A stretch of DNA of 48,702 bases from Hyphomonadaceae bacterium (GTDB lineage Bacteria; Pseudomonadota; Alphaproteobacteria; Caulobacterales; Hyphomonadaceae). Below are positions 18,417-26,723 of this stretch, one piece after another (the stretch's first letter is position 1; every line of letters begins with the position of its first letter). Both the position numbers and the translations under genes were made by a program. The stretch covers positions 1 to 48,702 of the forward strand of contig JAOATF010000116.1 of assembly GCA_030158285.1 (NCBI GenBank). Reading direction: 5' to 3'. The notes below the pieces were generated by a model. The model made no database searches and was not told the origin of the DNA. It worked only from the letters and a program-made list of their open reading frames with translations.

Positions 18417-20801
18417 ATGACTGTCTCTTCGGCGCGCCCCGCCTCCAGCGGCGAACCGGCCAAGACGAACAGGCCGATCGCAGCATTCGAAAGGCTGGAT
18501 GCACGCCTGCGTTGGATTTCCAGCTGGATGATCCACAACGCCAACAACATCCGCCCCAACCGCGACGGGCTGAAGGTTGGCGGGCACCAGGCCTCCTGCG
18601 CATCGATCACCACGATCATGTCGACGCTCTTCTTCGGCGTTCTCCGCCGGACGGATCGCGTCGCGGTGAAGCCGCACGCGAGCCCCGTTCTGCACGCCAT
18701 CGAATACATGTGCGGGCGGCAGACGCAGGAGCAGCTGGAGCGGTTCCGCGCGCTCGGCGGGGCGCAGTCCTATCCCTCGCGCACGAAGGACAAGATCGAC
18801 GTCGATTTCTCCACCGGCTCCGTCGGCCTCGGCGTTGCGATCACGGCCTTCGCGTCCCTGACGCAGGACTATCTGAAAGCCCATGGCTGGCTCGATCCGG
18901 CGCGCGAGGGGCGGATGATCTCGCTGCTCGGCGATGCGGAGCTGGATGAGGGCAACATCTACGAGGCCCTGATCGAGGCCTACAAGCACGACATCCGCAA
19001 CACGTGGTGGATTGTCGATTACAACCGCCAGAGCCTCGATGCGACGACGGCCGATCGCATGTTCGATCGCTTCGAAGATATCTTCGCCACGGCCGGCTGG
19101 CGCGTGCTCACGCTGAAATACGGCAAGCGGCAGCTGCAGGCGTTTGCCCAGCCGGGCGGTGAAGAACTACGTGCATGGATCGATAGCTGTTCCAACGCGG
19201 AATACGCGGCGCTCACCTATCAGGGCGGCGGCGCATGGCGCGCGCGCCTGATTGCGGATCTCGGGCCCGCAGGGCAGGCGCTGGTCGCGACCTATGGCGA
19301 CGACGATCTGCACAGCCTGATGACCGGGCTCGGCGGTCACTGTGTCGAAACGCTTCTTGAAGCTTTCGCCGAAGCCAGCGACGACACGCCGACGCTATTC
19401 ACCTGCTACACCATCAAGGGTTACGGCCTGCCTTTCCAGGGCCACAAGGACAACCATTCCGGCCTGATGACCAACACGCAGGTCGATGCGCTGCGCGAGA
19501 GCATGAACATCGCGGCGGGGGAGGAGTGGCAGCCCTACGCCGGTCTCGGCCAACGTGACGCCAAGGGCGTCCGTGATCTGGTTGAAAGCTCAGACTACGC
19601 GCGCAGGAAAGATCCTGAGGAACGCTCGCAGGTGTCCGTGCCGGATGCGGCGGCATTCCCATTGCCACGCGGAGACGAGATGTCGACGCAGGCTGGTTTC
19701 GGCCGGATCCTCGTCGATCTCGCAAAGGCGCATGAGGCCTTCGCGCGGCGCATCGTGACGACATCGCCGGATGTGACCGTCTCGACCAATCTCGGCGGCT
19801 TCGTAAATTTGCGCGGCCTGTTCCGCCGCCGGGAGATGCGCGACATTTTCCGCGAGGCGAAAATCCCCTCCATGCAGAAGTGGGCGGGCGACAATGCCGG
19901 CCAACACATCGAGCTGGGCATTGCCGAGAACAACCTCTTCCTGATGCTGGGTGCGCTGGGGCTCTCCAGCGATCTCTGGGGCGAGCGGTTGCTTCCGATC
20001 GGCACGATCTACGATCCCTTCATTGCGCGCGGGCTCGATGCGCTGAACTATGCCTGTTACCAGGGCGCACGCTTCATGCTGGTTGCGACGCCCTCGGGCA
20101 TTACGCTCGCGCCGGAGGGCGGGGCACACCAGTCGATTTCCTCGCCACTGGTTGGCATGGGCCAGCCGGGGCTCACCTATTTCGAACCTGCCTACGTCGA
20201 CGAACTGTCGACCATCATGCGCTGGGGCTTCGAGCACATGCAGGCGGAGGATGGCGGGTCGGTCTATCTCCGTCTGTCCACGCGGACGATCGAACAACTG
20301 CCGCGCACGCTCAGCGACGAACAGGCGGAAGGCGCGATCGCCGGCGCCTACTGGCTACGTCGCCCCGAGGGATCGACGCCGCTTGCCATCGCTTATGTTG
20401 GCGCCGTGGCGCCTGAAGTGATGGCGTCGGTCGCGGAGCTCGCCAGCCAGTATCGCGGGCTCGGCGTGCTGGCCGTCACATCGCCGGACCGCCTTTTCGC
20501 CGACTGGCAAGACGCGCGCCGCGCCACCGCCAACGGCGCGCCGCGGCTCTCCCATGCCGAGCATCTGCTGTCCGAGCTCGCCCCGGATGCCGGCATCGTC
20601 ACCGTTGTCGACGGCCATCCGCTGACACTGGGCTGGCTCGGAAGCGTGCAGCGTAACCCAATCCACCCTCTCGGCGTCACGCGCTTCGGCGAGTCCGGAG
20701 ATCTGCCTGATCTCTACGCGCGCCACCAGATCGACGCCGCTTCAATCATCACGGCAGCAAGGGACGCTGCCGCGTGGGTCCAGCCGCGACGGCGAGTCTA
20801 G
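18417..20801 (+). CDS. Thiamine-diphosphate 2-oxoacid dehydrogenase E1 / transketolase-like protein (AceE-type)
   Basis: A 794-residue ThDP enzyme resembling homodimeric pyruvate dehydrogenase E1. HQASCASI marks the N-terminal substrate region, the ThDP/Mg motif is GDAELDEGNIYEAL followed by WWIVDYNRQSLD, then TIKGYGLPFQGHKDNHSG. The transketolase pyrimidine domain has NAGQHIELGIAENNLF, and a transketolase C-domain follows. It is shorter than enterobacterial AceE (about 887). Alphaproteobacteria normally use the heterodimeric PdhAB for pyruvate, and no E2/E3 genes are nearby, so this is probably a side-pathway 2-oxoacid or acyloin-type enzyme. The ATG at 18417 is preferred because AGGA sits six bases before it; a TTG at 18411 abuts that site. 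It ends 7 bases from the convergent tricorn gene. Confidence 0.8.
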   Translation: MTVSSARPASSGEPAKTNRPIAAFERLDARLRWISSWMIHNANNIRPNRDGLKVGGHQASCASITTIMSTLFFGVLRRTDRVAVKPHASPVLHAIEYMCGRQTQEQLERFRALGGAQSYPSRTKDKIDVDFSTGSVGLGVAITAFASLTQDYLKAHGWLDPAREGRMISLLGDAELDEGNIYEALIEAYKHDIRNTWWIVDYNRQSLDATTADRMFDRFEDIFATAGWRVLTLKYGKRQLQAFAQPGGEELRAWIDSCSNAEYAALTYQGGGAWRARLIADLGPAGQALVATYGDDDLHSLMTGLGGHCVETLLEAFAEASDDTPTLFTCYTIKGYGLPFQGHKDNHSGLMTNTQVDALRESMNIAAGEEWQPYAGLGQRDAKGVRDLVESSDYARRKDPEERSQVSVPDAAAFPLPRGDEMSTQAGFGRILVDLAKAHEAFARRIVTTSPDVTVSTNLGGFVNLRGLFRRREMRDIFREAKIPSMQKWAGDNAGQHIELGIAENNLFLMLGALGLSSDLWGERLLPIGTIYDPFIARGLDALNYACYQGARFMLVATPSGITLAPEGGAHQSISSPLVGMGQPGLTYFEPAYVDELSTIMRWGFEHMQAEDGGSVYLRLSTRTIEQLPRTLSDEQAEGAIAGAYWLRRPEGSTPLAIAYVGAVAPEVMASVAELASQYRGLGVLAVTSPDRLFADWQDARRATANGAPRLSHAEHLLSELAPDAGIVTVVDGHPLTLGWLGSVQRNPIHPLGVTRFGESGDLPDLYARHQIDAASIITAARDAAAWVQPRRRV

Positions 20802-20808
20802 CTGCACC

Positions 20809-23800
20809 CTATCGAACGTCCGCACCATACTCGCCCAGCGGCGGGTAGGCGCGCGCCGTAAGCGGCGGAATGGGCTCGGCTGCGATCTTGTCCTTGAGGT
20901 AGGCAAGGGCGGCTTCCATCTGGCTGTCCTGCCCGAGATACGCGGCGTGCGGCATGTTCTCGATCGTGATGTCAGGCGAGACGCCGCGGCCTTCCACAAG
21001 CCAGCGGCCATCAAGCCCGAACTGCGGGGTCTCGGCGACGCGTGCCTGGCCACCGTCAGTGAGCGGATTGCGATCTGACAGCCAGATGCCCGCGCCGGCG
21101 GTTTGCGTGCCGATGAGCGGGGCGATGTTGAGCGCTTTCACGCCCGCCGAGAAGGTCTCGCCATCTGAATAGGTGCCCTCGTCGATGAGGATGACGAGGT
21201 GGCCGCGGAAGGTCTGCTGCATGTTGGTGGTCGCCGGGCCCGTGCCATTCGGCGAAGGCCAGAAAGCCCACACGCGGCGAAGCAGTGTGCCAATGATCCA
21301 GCTGTCGATGTTGCCGCCGCGATTGCCGCGGACATCGATGATCATGCCGTCCTTGTCGAAGTGCTCGTAGAAATCACGTGCGAAGCTCGCCGCATCCGAT
21401 GCGCCCATGGCGCGGAGATGAAGGTAGCCGACTTTTCCGCCAGAAGCTGTCGCCACGGCGTCGCGGTTGTGCTGGACCCAGTCATTGTAGAGCAGGGTCA
21501 CTTGTTCGCCGCGGGACGCAGGCATGACGATGCGGCTGAGCTGGGTTGAGCCCCGTGTGAAATCCACGCGAACCTGCTGGCCAGCCTTCTGCGTCAGCCG
21601 GTCGCTGAGTGCGGCGATCGTTGTCACCTTGGCGCCGTCGATCGCCGTGATGACGTCGCCGGGCTGCACCTCAACACCGGGCTTCAGGAGCGGGCCAAGC
21701 GTATCGGGACGCGCACGCTCGCCATCCAGAATGGAGACGACGCGCAGGCCGTTGGGAACGGCTTCATAAGTCGCACCGAGGAAGGCAGGCACACCGCTTT
21801 CGCGATCGAGGGGGATTTCGCCAGCGCGAATCTGGCTGTGCAGGATGCCAAGCTCAGCTGACATCTGCGCGAGAAGGTCGTTGAGTTCGGCGCGATGGCC
21901 CACGCGCTCGGCGAGGGGAACGAACCGGTCGCGGACAGCATTCCAGTTCACGCCGCGCAGGCTTCTGTCGTAGGCGAAGTCACGATGCAGACGCCATGCA
22001 TCCAGCGCCATCTGACGCCATTCATCACGCGGATCGACGGCCAGACGCCAGTCGGAGATGCGGATGGTGCTGTCTTCCAGGTCCTTCGGGAAATCTTCTC
22101 CGGGGTTCACCACCAGGAACTTCGCCTTGGCGCTGGCGCCTTGCTGGACGAACAGCTTGGTGCGATCCGCCGAAAGGGCGAAGCGCCGGACATCACTGGT
22201 GAAGTCCTTCAGCTCCACCTTCTTCGACGTGATCTTGAGTCGCTTCAGGGTAAGGCCATCTTCGCCCGTCGCGCCGCGTTCGCTGAGAAGGATGTTGGTC
22301 TTGGTGACAGCGACGCCGGCGTAGTCGCCAGGCTGCACGGGAACTTCCCACAGGCGGTCCTGCGCACCGGCCAAGGTTATGGCAGCCTGCTTCTCATCCT
22401 TGGTCGCATCTGGTTTGTCGCTAGCCTTTTTGGCGTCGGCAGTAGGTTTGGCGCCTTTCGAGGAAGTCTCCTCATTCTTCTTCGCGTCGTCGGTCTTGTC
22501 GGCTGCGGGGGCGAGTTCGTCGTCGGGCTTGAACGGGAATGTCGCTTTCAGGTCCAGCTGCAGCGCGTAGAGCTTCGTGCGGGCGCGGAAGGCGGGGCCC
22601 ATATTGCGGTCGCCCCACGGCGCGCCGGGGTTTGCCTGGAAGTTGCGATCAGAGAGGAAGTAAAGCCAGGCGCCGTCGGCCGAGAAGGCCGGCGAGAATG
22701 ACTCGTATTTGCCGGATGTCATCACAGTGCGCTGACGCGTCTGCGTGTCGTAGAGCGCGACCTGCGTGATGTCGCGGGCATCCACGAAGGAATAGGCCAC
22801 GTAGCGACCGTCGGCCGACCAGTCATAGCTGGCGAAGGGCGCATCGGAACTGCTGTTGGTGCTGTCGATCTCGGTGCTGCGGCCGGTCTTGGCGTCAAGG
22901 TGGAACAGTTTTCCACGCTTGTCGGAATAAAGAAGGCTGTCGCCTTTGGGAGCGGGTGAAACGTCCCAGATGTAGGCGCCTGAGCCGGTGGTGAGGGCTT
23001 TGCCTTCGCCGCGGCCGTCGGCCGGGAAGCGCCAGATTTCGCCGTACACGCCGGAGTCGATGATAGCGTAGAGCGACTTGCCATCCGCCCCGATCGCAGC
23101 CGAGCGCGCGCGTGCGCCATCCGGGATCTGGAACTCAACGCGGCGACGTGGACCCGCGAAGGCAGTCACGAAGCGCCCGCGCGCTGAAATCGTGACGGCA
23201 TCGCCCGCAGGCGCAAAGGTGGCGCTTTCGAGGAAGGTGAGCGGAGCCTCGAGCCAGCGCCGGCGCGTGAAGTCATCATCGGTCGCAAGGCGAAGCGAGA
23301 CGGATGATGTCGCGCCTGACGCGATGTCGTAAGTGTAGAGATCGGCGCCACTCTGATAGATGACGCGACCTTGATAAAGATAGGGCGTGCGCATCTGCCA
23401 GGCAGTCGACTGCGTATGCTGGCGCGGATCGCCACCAGTCTCGTTCACCGACCAGATATTGTCGGAGCCCGACTTGTCGCTGACGAAGTAGATACGACCG
23501 GCCCAGGCCATCGGGCTGGTGATCGGCGCTCCGAAGTCGGCAGCGAGCCGGACGGCTTCAGCTGTGCTGCCCAGCGTGTAGCGCCAGAGCTGACCCATCC
23601 GGCCACCGCGATAGCGGACGGCGTTATCGCCGCCGACCGACAGGCCATAGCGCGTAAAGGCGAGCGTCTTGCCGTCGCTCAGCAGCGTTGCCTGTTCGGC
23701 ATCAGCGAGAGGAATGTCGTCGATGCGCAGGCTGGTGCGGTCGACCGTGCGCAGCAGACGAGGAACGGCGCCGGGGATGTTGGCGGTGCGATAGATAATC

Positions 23801-24159
23801 CTGTTGTTGTCCAGCCAGCCGCGAACCGAAACGTCACCGCCCTCGTAGGTGAGGCGCACCGGCGCGCCGCCGGTGATGGGCATGAGATAGATTTCGCGGG
23901 GGCCATCGTAGGTCGCCTCGAAGGCGATCCAGCGGCCGTCCGGGGAAATGACGGGCGTGGATTCAGCTTCAGGATGCGTCGTCAGCCGCAGCGCGTCGCC
24001 ACCTTCCGGCGCCGCGCGCCAGAGATCGCCCTCGCTTGCAAACACCAGCGAACCCGGTCCCAGCGCCGGGGTCTGGTAGTAGCCGACGCCTTGAGCCGCA
24101 GCCTGTCCCGCAGCCACGATGCATGAGGCCGCCATGAGGGAGGCAAGAAAATATCGCAA
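20809..24159 (-). CDS. Tricorn protease homologue (exported S41-family peptidase)
   Basis: A 1116-residue exported peptidase. The order is signal peptide ending AAAQG, TolB/WD40-like beta-propeller segments (repeated SPDGRWIAFE-type blades) to about residue 560, a Lys/Ala/Asp-rich low-complexity insert, a tricorn core with LHRDFAYD carrying the probable catalytic His, a PDZ domain (LKPGVEVQPGDVITAIDGA), and the catalytic half with DVRGNRGGNIDSW and GTYSDGETFSAG, where Ser in SDGE is the nucleophile. Archaeal tricorn degrades peptides released by the proteasome; exported homologues probably process peptides in the periplasm. The start is TTG at 24159, supported by AGGGGA seven bases upstream and by the signal peptide beginning there; an ATG at 24243 would add residues before the signal. 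Confidence 0.88.
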   Translation of the reverse strand: MRYFLASLMAASCIVAAGQAAAQGVGYYQTPALGPGSLVFASEGDLWRAAPEGGDALRLTTHPEAESTPVISPDGRWIAFEATYDGPREIYLMPITGGAPVRLTYEGGDVSVRGWLDNNRIIYRTANIPGAVPRLLRTVDRTSLRIDDIPLADAEQATLLSDGKTLAFTRYGLSVGGDNAVRYRGGRMGQLWRYTLGSTAEAVRLAADFGAPITSPMAWAGRIYFVSDKSGSDNIWSVNETGGDPRQHTQSTAWQMRTPYLYQGRVIYQSGADLYTYDIASGATSSVSLRLATDDDFTRRRWLEAPLTFLESATFAPAGDAVTISARGRFVTAFAGPRRRVEFQIPDGARARSAAIGADGKSLYAIIDSGVYGEIWRFPADGRGEGKALTTGSGAYIWDVSPAPKGDSLLYSDKRGKLFHLDAKTGRSTEIDSTNSSSDAPFASYDWSADGRYVAYSFVDARDITQVALYDTQTRQRTVMTSGKYESFSPAFSADGAWLYFLSDRNFQANPGAPWGDRNMGPAFRARTKLYALQLDLKATFPFKPDDELAPAADKTDDAKKNEETSSKGAKPTADAKKASDKPDATKDEKQAAITLAGAQDRLWEVPVQPGDYAGVAVTKTNILLSERGATGEDGLTLKRLKITSKKVELKDFTSDVRRFALSADRTKLFVQQGASAKAKFLVVNPGEDFPKDLEDSTIRISDWRLAVDPRDEWRQMALDAWRLHRDFAYDRSLRGVNWNAVRDRFVPLAERVGHRAELNDLLAQMSAELGILHSQIRAGEIPLDRESGVPAFLGATYEAVPNGLRVVSILDGERARPDTLGPLLKPGVEVQPGDVITAIDGAKVTTIAALSDRLTQKAGQQVRVDFTRGSTQLSRIVMPASRGEQVTLLYNDWVQHNRDAVATASGGKVGYLHLRAMGASDAASFARDFYEHFDKDGMIIDVRGNRGGNIDSWIIGTLLRRVWAFWPSPNGTGPATTNMQQTFRGHLVILIDEGTYSDGETFSAGVKALNIAPLIGTQTAGAGIWLSDRNPLTDGGQARVAETPQFGLDGRWLVEGRGVSPDITIENMPHAAYLGQDSQMEAALAYLKDKIAAEPIPPLTARAYPPLGEYGADVR

Positions 24160-24273
24160 GGAAAGTCCCCTGATCTCGTTCGAGAGAGCTAGGCGCCACC
24201 CTCTGCAGTTCGCAAGCAATATCCCGCCGCGGGTGACCCACATACGAACAAGCCTCGATGTCGGATGTCATGT

Positions 24274-24349
24274 TGGTGGGCCCGGCAGGACTCGAACCTG
24301 CAACCAGACCGTTATGAGCGGCCGGCTCTAACCATTGAGCTACAGGCCC
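24274..24349 (-). tRNA. tRNA-Ile2 (anticodon CAU, lysidine-modified)
   Basis: A 76-base cloverleaf with encoded CCA: seven-pair acceptor stem (GGGCCTG with CGGGCCC), D-arm TAGCTCAATGGTTAGAGC, anticodon loop CTCATAA and T-arm GCAGGTTCGAGTCCTGC. A CAU anticodon could be Met, but the D-arm/anticodon-arm sequence closely resembles enterobacterial tRNA-Ile2, in which TilS converts C34 to lysidine so that AUA codons are read. It lies just upstream of the stress-response island. Confidence 0.92.
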
Positions 24350-24515
24350 GACCTGTCTCAGCGGGGCGCAACATACGCATTTTCGCGGCGATGGGAACCG
24401 CTGCCCCGCCGCCGCCCAAAACCCCGCAAACTCGCGCAAAATGCACAGCAAAAGGGCCGGCGATCCGCCAGCCCTTTCGCAGTCCTGTCCCTGGTCCCGG
24501 CGTTTGCCCGGAGAC

Positions 24516-24689
24516 CTAGAGCACCGATCGTCCCTGCAGCGCCCTGACCACGAAGGCCACGACCGTCAGCACGAGGAAGACGACAAACAGAAGTTGCGCG
24601 ATCGACGTCGCAGCGCCGGCGATGCCGCCGAAGCCGAGCACGGCCGCCACAAGCGCGAGTACGAGAAAAGTCAGGGCCCATCCAAGCAT
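24516..24689 (-). CDS. DUF1328 small membrane protein (YtjA-like)
   Basis: A 57-residue protein with two hydrophobic helices joined by a short Gly/Ala turn ([15 protein letters not shown]) and a basic C-terminus (RALQGRSVL). Small size, two helices and the FGGIAGAA turn match the DUF1328 family, small inner-membrane proteins often induced by general stress. The ATG at 24689 has GGGAG upstream. An exact EcfG-type promoter sits 36 bases before the start codon, so stress control is strongly suggested. The molecular function is unknown. Confidence 0.88.
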   Translation of the reverse strand: MLGWALTFLVLALVAAVLGFGGIAGAATSIAQLLFVVFLVLTVVAFVVRALQGRSVL

Positions 24690-24724
24690 GATCTACTCCC
24701 TATGTCCGATGGTTCGGCAACTGG

Positions 24725-24749
24725 AACGTGCCCGCGCGTCTCCGGTTCC
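24725..24749 (-). promoter_or_regulatory. EcfG-type promoter for the DUF1328 gene
   Basis: Read on the minus strand: GGAAC at 24749-24745, 16-base spacer, CGTT at 24728-24725. This is an exact match to the alphaproteobacterial EcfG consensus, with a predicted start about seven bases past the -10 and a leader of about 30 bases. Confidence 0.85.
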
Positions 24750-24832
24750 GCCCATTCACCCTGTGACGCGCACATCATGAAGCGCCACGCAGAGCGCGAC
24801 AGACCCACACAGCATCAACGCACCATCGCGAT

Positions 24833-24858
24833 GGAACTTCCCGTCACACGATCGCGTT
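24833..24858 (+). promoter_or_regulatory. EcfG-type promoter for the entericidin-like gene
   Basis: GGAAC at 24833-24837, 17-base spacer, CGTT at 24855-24858. It lies 47 bases before the ATG of the entericidin-like gene and is divergent from the DUF1328 promoter. Confidence 0.85.
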
Positions 24859-24905
24859 TCCACATCTGATCGGCGGCTGTCGCCGACGGGACATGGAGAT
24901 TCACG

Positions 24906-25040
24906 ATGAAGACCGCTTTCGCCGCCCTCGTGCTGATGCTCGCCACGGCCGCTGCCGGCTGCAACACCGTCGAAGGTGTGGGCGAAGATATGACGGCTGC
25001 CGGTCAGGCCGTCGATGACGCTGCCGAAAAGGCCCAATAG
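24906..25040 (+). CDS. Entericidin-family small lipoprotein
   Basis: A 44-residue lipoprotein: signal peptide with lipobox AAAGC, then CNTVEGVGEDMTAAGQAV, the signature of entericidin A/B-like proteins. Enteric entericidins form an antidote/toxin pair under the stress sigma factor. Single-copy relatives in alphaproteobacteria are stress-induced envelope lipoproteins of unproven role. GGAG lies eight bases before the ATG. An EcfG-type promoter precedes it and a strong terminator follows, so it is a monocistronic stress gene. Confidence 0.9.
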   Translation: MKTAFAALVLMLATAAAGCNTVEGVGEDMTAAGQAVDDAAEKAQ

Positions 25041-25053
25041 CATGATGCGATGT

Positions 25054-25083
25054 GCGCCCGGACCTCGTCCGGGCGCGCCTTTC
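25054..25083 (+). terminator. Intrinsic terminator after the entericidin-like gene
   Basis: 25054-25063 pairs perfectly with 25067-25076 (10 GC-rich pairs, CTC loop), followed by GCCTTTCG. Confidence 0.8.
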
Positions 25084-25164
25084 GCTTCGCGTTAGAGGCG
25101 ATGCCTCAGCGGCGCCCTATGTGCATGTCGCGTTAAGGTCCGGCGTCCAGCCAGTGCAGTAACC

Positions 25165-25677
25165 ATGTTTGCTAACTCGAAACTCGTTTGCGGAGCAGGG
25201 CTGGCCATCGTCGCCGGCTCTTTTGCGTTCATCCCGTCAGTGCTGGCCCAGACCAGGCCAGCCGAGACGACGCCCGCCGCCGTCACGTCGGCAACGTGCC
25301 CCTCCGGTCTTCTCTCCGTTTACTATGCGCGTGGCGAAGCCACGCCCTCCGAAGAAACTGTCTCCCTCATTGGCCGCATCGGCGCAGAAGCGACCGCCTG
25401 CCAGCCCGATGGCATCGATCTCGTGACGCAGATCGACAACAGCGGCGAGGCAGACGCCGTCCCGCTCGCGCTCGCGCGCCTCGGCAATGTGGCCTCCGAA
25501 CTGATCGCCTCCGGCGTTCCGGCTGACCGCATCCGCCTGGTTGCCCGCCCGAGTGGCGCCTCCACCTCGCCGATGGGCGAGGTCAGCGTCATCTTCCGCA
25601 AGCAGGTCTCAGGTCCCGACGATGCCGCCGCCCCGGCGCGTCCCGCCCAGCCGCAGACCCAGTCTGACCGAATCTGA
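25165..25677 (+). CDS. Exported protein with a degenerate OmpA-like C-terminal fold
   Basis: A 170-residue protein with a Sec signal peptide (ending SVLAQT). Residues about 45-145 follow the OmpA-like pattern: an opening strand (LLSVYYARGEA), an EETVSLIGRIGAEA helix, a strand with DLVTQIDNSGEA, then an LALARLGNVASELIASGVPADRIRLVA helix-strand pair. The peptidoglycan-contact signature (GHTD...N..LS..RA) is largely lost, so wall binding is doubtful. The C-terminal tail is Ala/Pro/Gln-rich and probably disordered. It lies between the entericidin-like gene and the convergent phyR; no EcfG motif was found upstream. Function unknown. Confidence 0.7.
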   Translation: MFANSKLVCGAGLAIVAGSFAFIPSVLAQTRPAETTPAAVTSATCPSGLLSVYYARGEATPSEETVSLIGRIGAEATACQPDGIDLVTQIDNSGEADAVPLALARLGNVASELIASGVPADRIRLVARPSGASTSPMGEVSVIFRKQVSGPDDAAAPARPAQPQTQSDRI

Positions 25678-25712
25678 AGTTCGGCCTGATCTGAAACACC
25701 AAACCTGAAGCC

Positions 25713-25750
25713 AAAAAAGTTTCGGCCCGGCAGGTGTCCCCGCCGGGCCG
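25713..25750 (-). terminator. Intrinsic terminator of phyR (possibly bidirectional)
   Basis: 25742-25750 pairs with 25723-25731 (9 GC pairs). On the minus strand the stem is followed by AAAC and six T residues (A-run 25713-25718 on the + strand), which terminates phyR. The hairpin may also serve the convergent OmpA-like gene. Confidence 0.75.
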
Positions 25751-25773
25751 CATGTTCTTTCGATTTAGCCAGA

Positions 25774-26556
25774 TCAGGCCGCGACCGGCTTCTCTTCGTG
25801 GAAGAACAGCGCCTGACCGATCGCCGCTTTCACCGTCTCCGGCTGGAAGGGCTTGGTGATCATGAAGGCCGGCTCCGGCTTGTCGCCCGTCAGCAGGCGC
25901 TCCGGGAAGGCGGTGATGAAGATCACCGGCACGTCCATGCCGCGCAGGATGTCGTTCACCGCATCGATGCCGGATGAGCCATCGGCCAGCTGAATGTCCG
26001 CCAGCACGAGCCCCGGCCGCGCCGCCTTCACGGCTTTCACCGCCTCCGTGCGCGTCGTGGCAACCGTGGTCACGCGGTGCCCAAGGTCATGCACCAGCGC
26101 CTCGATATCGGCGGCGATCACCGGCTCGTCCTCGATGATCAGAACGTCCGTCGCCAGCACGTTCTCGATGTCGGATTGCGCGCGGGAGATCAGGTCGCGC
26201 AGGGCCTCCGGTCGCTCGCCCAGGATCTGGGCGGCCTCTTCCGGAGAAAAGCCTTCCAGCGCCGTCAGCAGAAAGGCCTGCCGGTGGCGGGGCGGAATGC
26301 GCAGCACGCGCTCGCTGATCGTGGTTGCGCTCTCGGGGACGGTTTCCAGCTGGGCGCCGGTTGCGCCCCAGATAGCATGGAAAAGCCGGTACAGCGCCAC
26401 GCGTGGGGGCAGGTCGTCCAGCTCGTGCGTGCCCGAAGCCAGGGCCTGCAGGGCGGCTTTCACGTAGGAATCGCCGCTTTTCTGGGTCCCCGTCAGGGCC
26501 CGGGCATACCGGCGAAGAAATGGCAAATGGGGTCCAAGCTTTTGAACCAGGCTCAT
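25774..26556 (-). CDS. phyR: PhyR, anti-anti-sigma response regulator of the general stress response
   Basis: A 260-residue regulator. The N-terminal ~125 residues imitate an ECF sigma factor (sigma2-like helices, then RHRQAFLLTALEGFSPEEAAQILG as the sigma4-like part). The C-terminal receiver has the acidic pair IEDEP (residues 141-145), phospho-acceptor Asp187 in LVLADIQLADG, and FITAFPERLLTG, the switch region characteristic of PhyR. In the known pathway, phosphorylated PhyR binds NepR and frees EcfG. GGGAGATTCT precedes the ATG. An exact EcfG promoter lies upstream, back to back with the nepR promoter, so phyR is probably auto-activated through EcfG. Confidence 0.96.
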   Translation of the reverse strand: MSLVQKLGPHLPFLRRYARALTGTQKSGDSYVKAALQALASGTHELDDLPPRVALYRLFHAIWGATGAQLETVPESATTISERVLRIPPRHRQAFLLTALEGFSPEEAAQILGERPEALRDLISRAQSDIENVLATDVLIIEDEPVIAADIEALVHDLGHRVTTVATTRTEAVKAVKAARPGLVLADIQLADGSSGIDAVNDILRGMDVPVIFITAFPERLLTGDKPEPAFMITKPFQPETVKAAIGQALFFHEEKPVAA

Positions 26557-26600
26557 AGAATCTCCCGCACGTCGCTAATCACAGTCTCTCCGAAGGGGTA

Positions 26601-26625
26601 AACGTCATACGCCCGGCCGGGTTCC
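26601..26625 (-). promoter_or_regulatory. EcfG-type promoter for phyR
   Basis: On the minus strand: GGAAC at 26625-26621, 16-base spacer, CGTT at 26604-26601, about 45 bases before the phyR start codon. Confidence 0.88.
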
Positions 26626-26645
26626 ATGGATCTTTCGGATTTTGT

Positions 26646-26670
26646 GGAACCACATGTTCCATAGCACGTT
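26646..26670 (+). promoter_or_regulatory. EcfG-type promoter for nepR-ecfG
   Basis: GGAAC at 26646-26650, 16-base spacer, CGTT at 26667-26670. The -35 elements of this promoter and of the phyR promoter face each other 20 bases apart, so the polymerases would occupy adjoining DNA. Confidence 0.88.
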
Positions 26671-26723
26671 ATGGACCTGTCGCGGGGCTGACCCGCTCAC
26701 AACGGATGAGGCTGAAAAGCCAT

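Noticed and set aside
24274-24349. tRNA-Met rather than tRNA-Ile2
   Set aside because: The CAT anticodon alone is ambiguous, but the D-arm and anticodon-arm sequence follows the Ile2 pattern; no initiator features (unpaired 1-72) are present.
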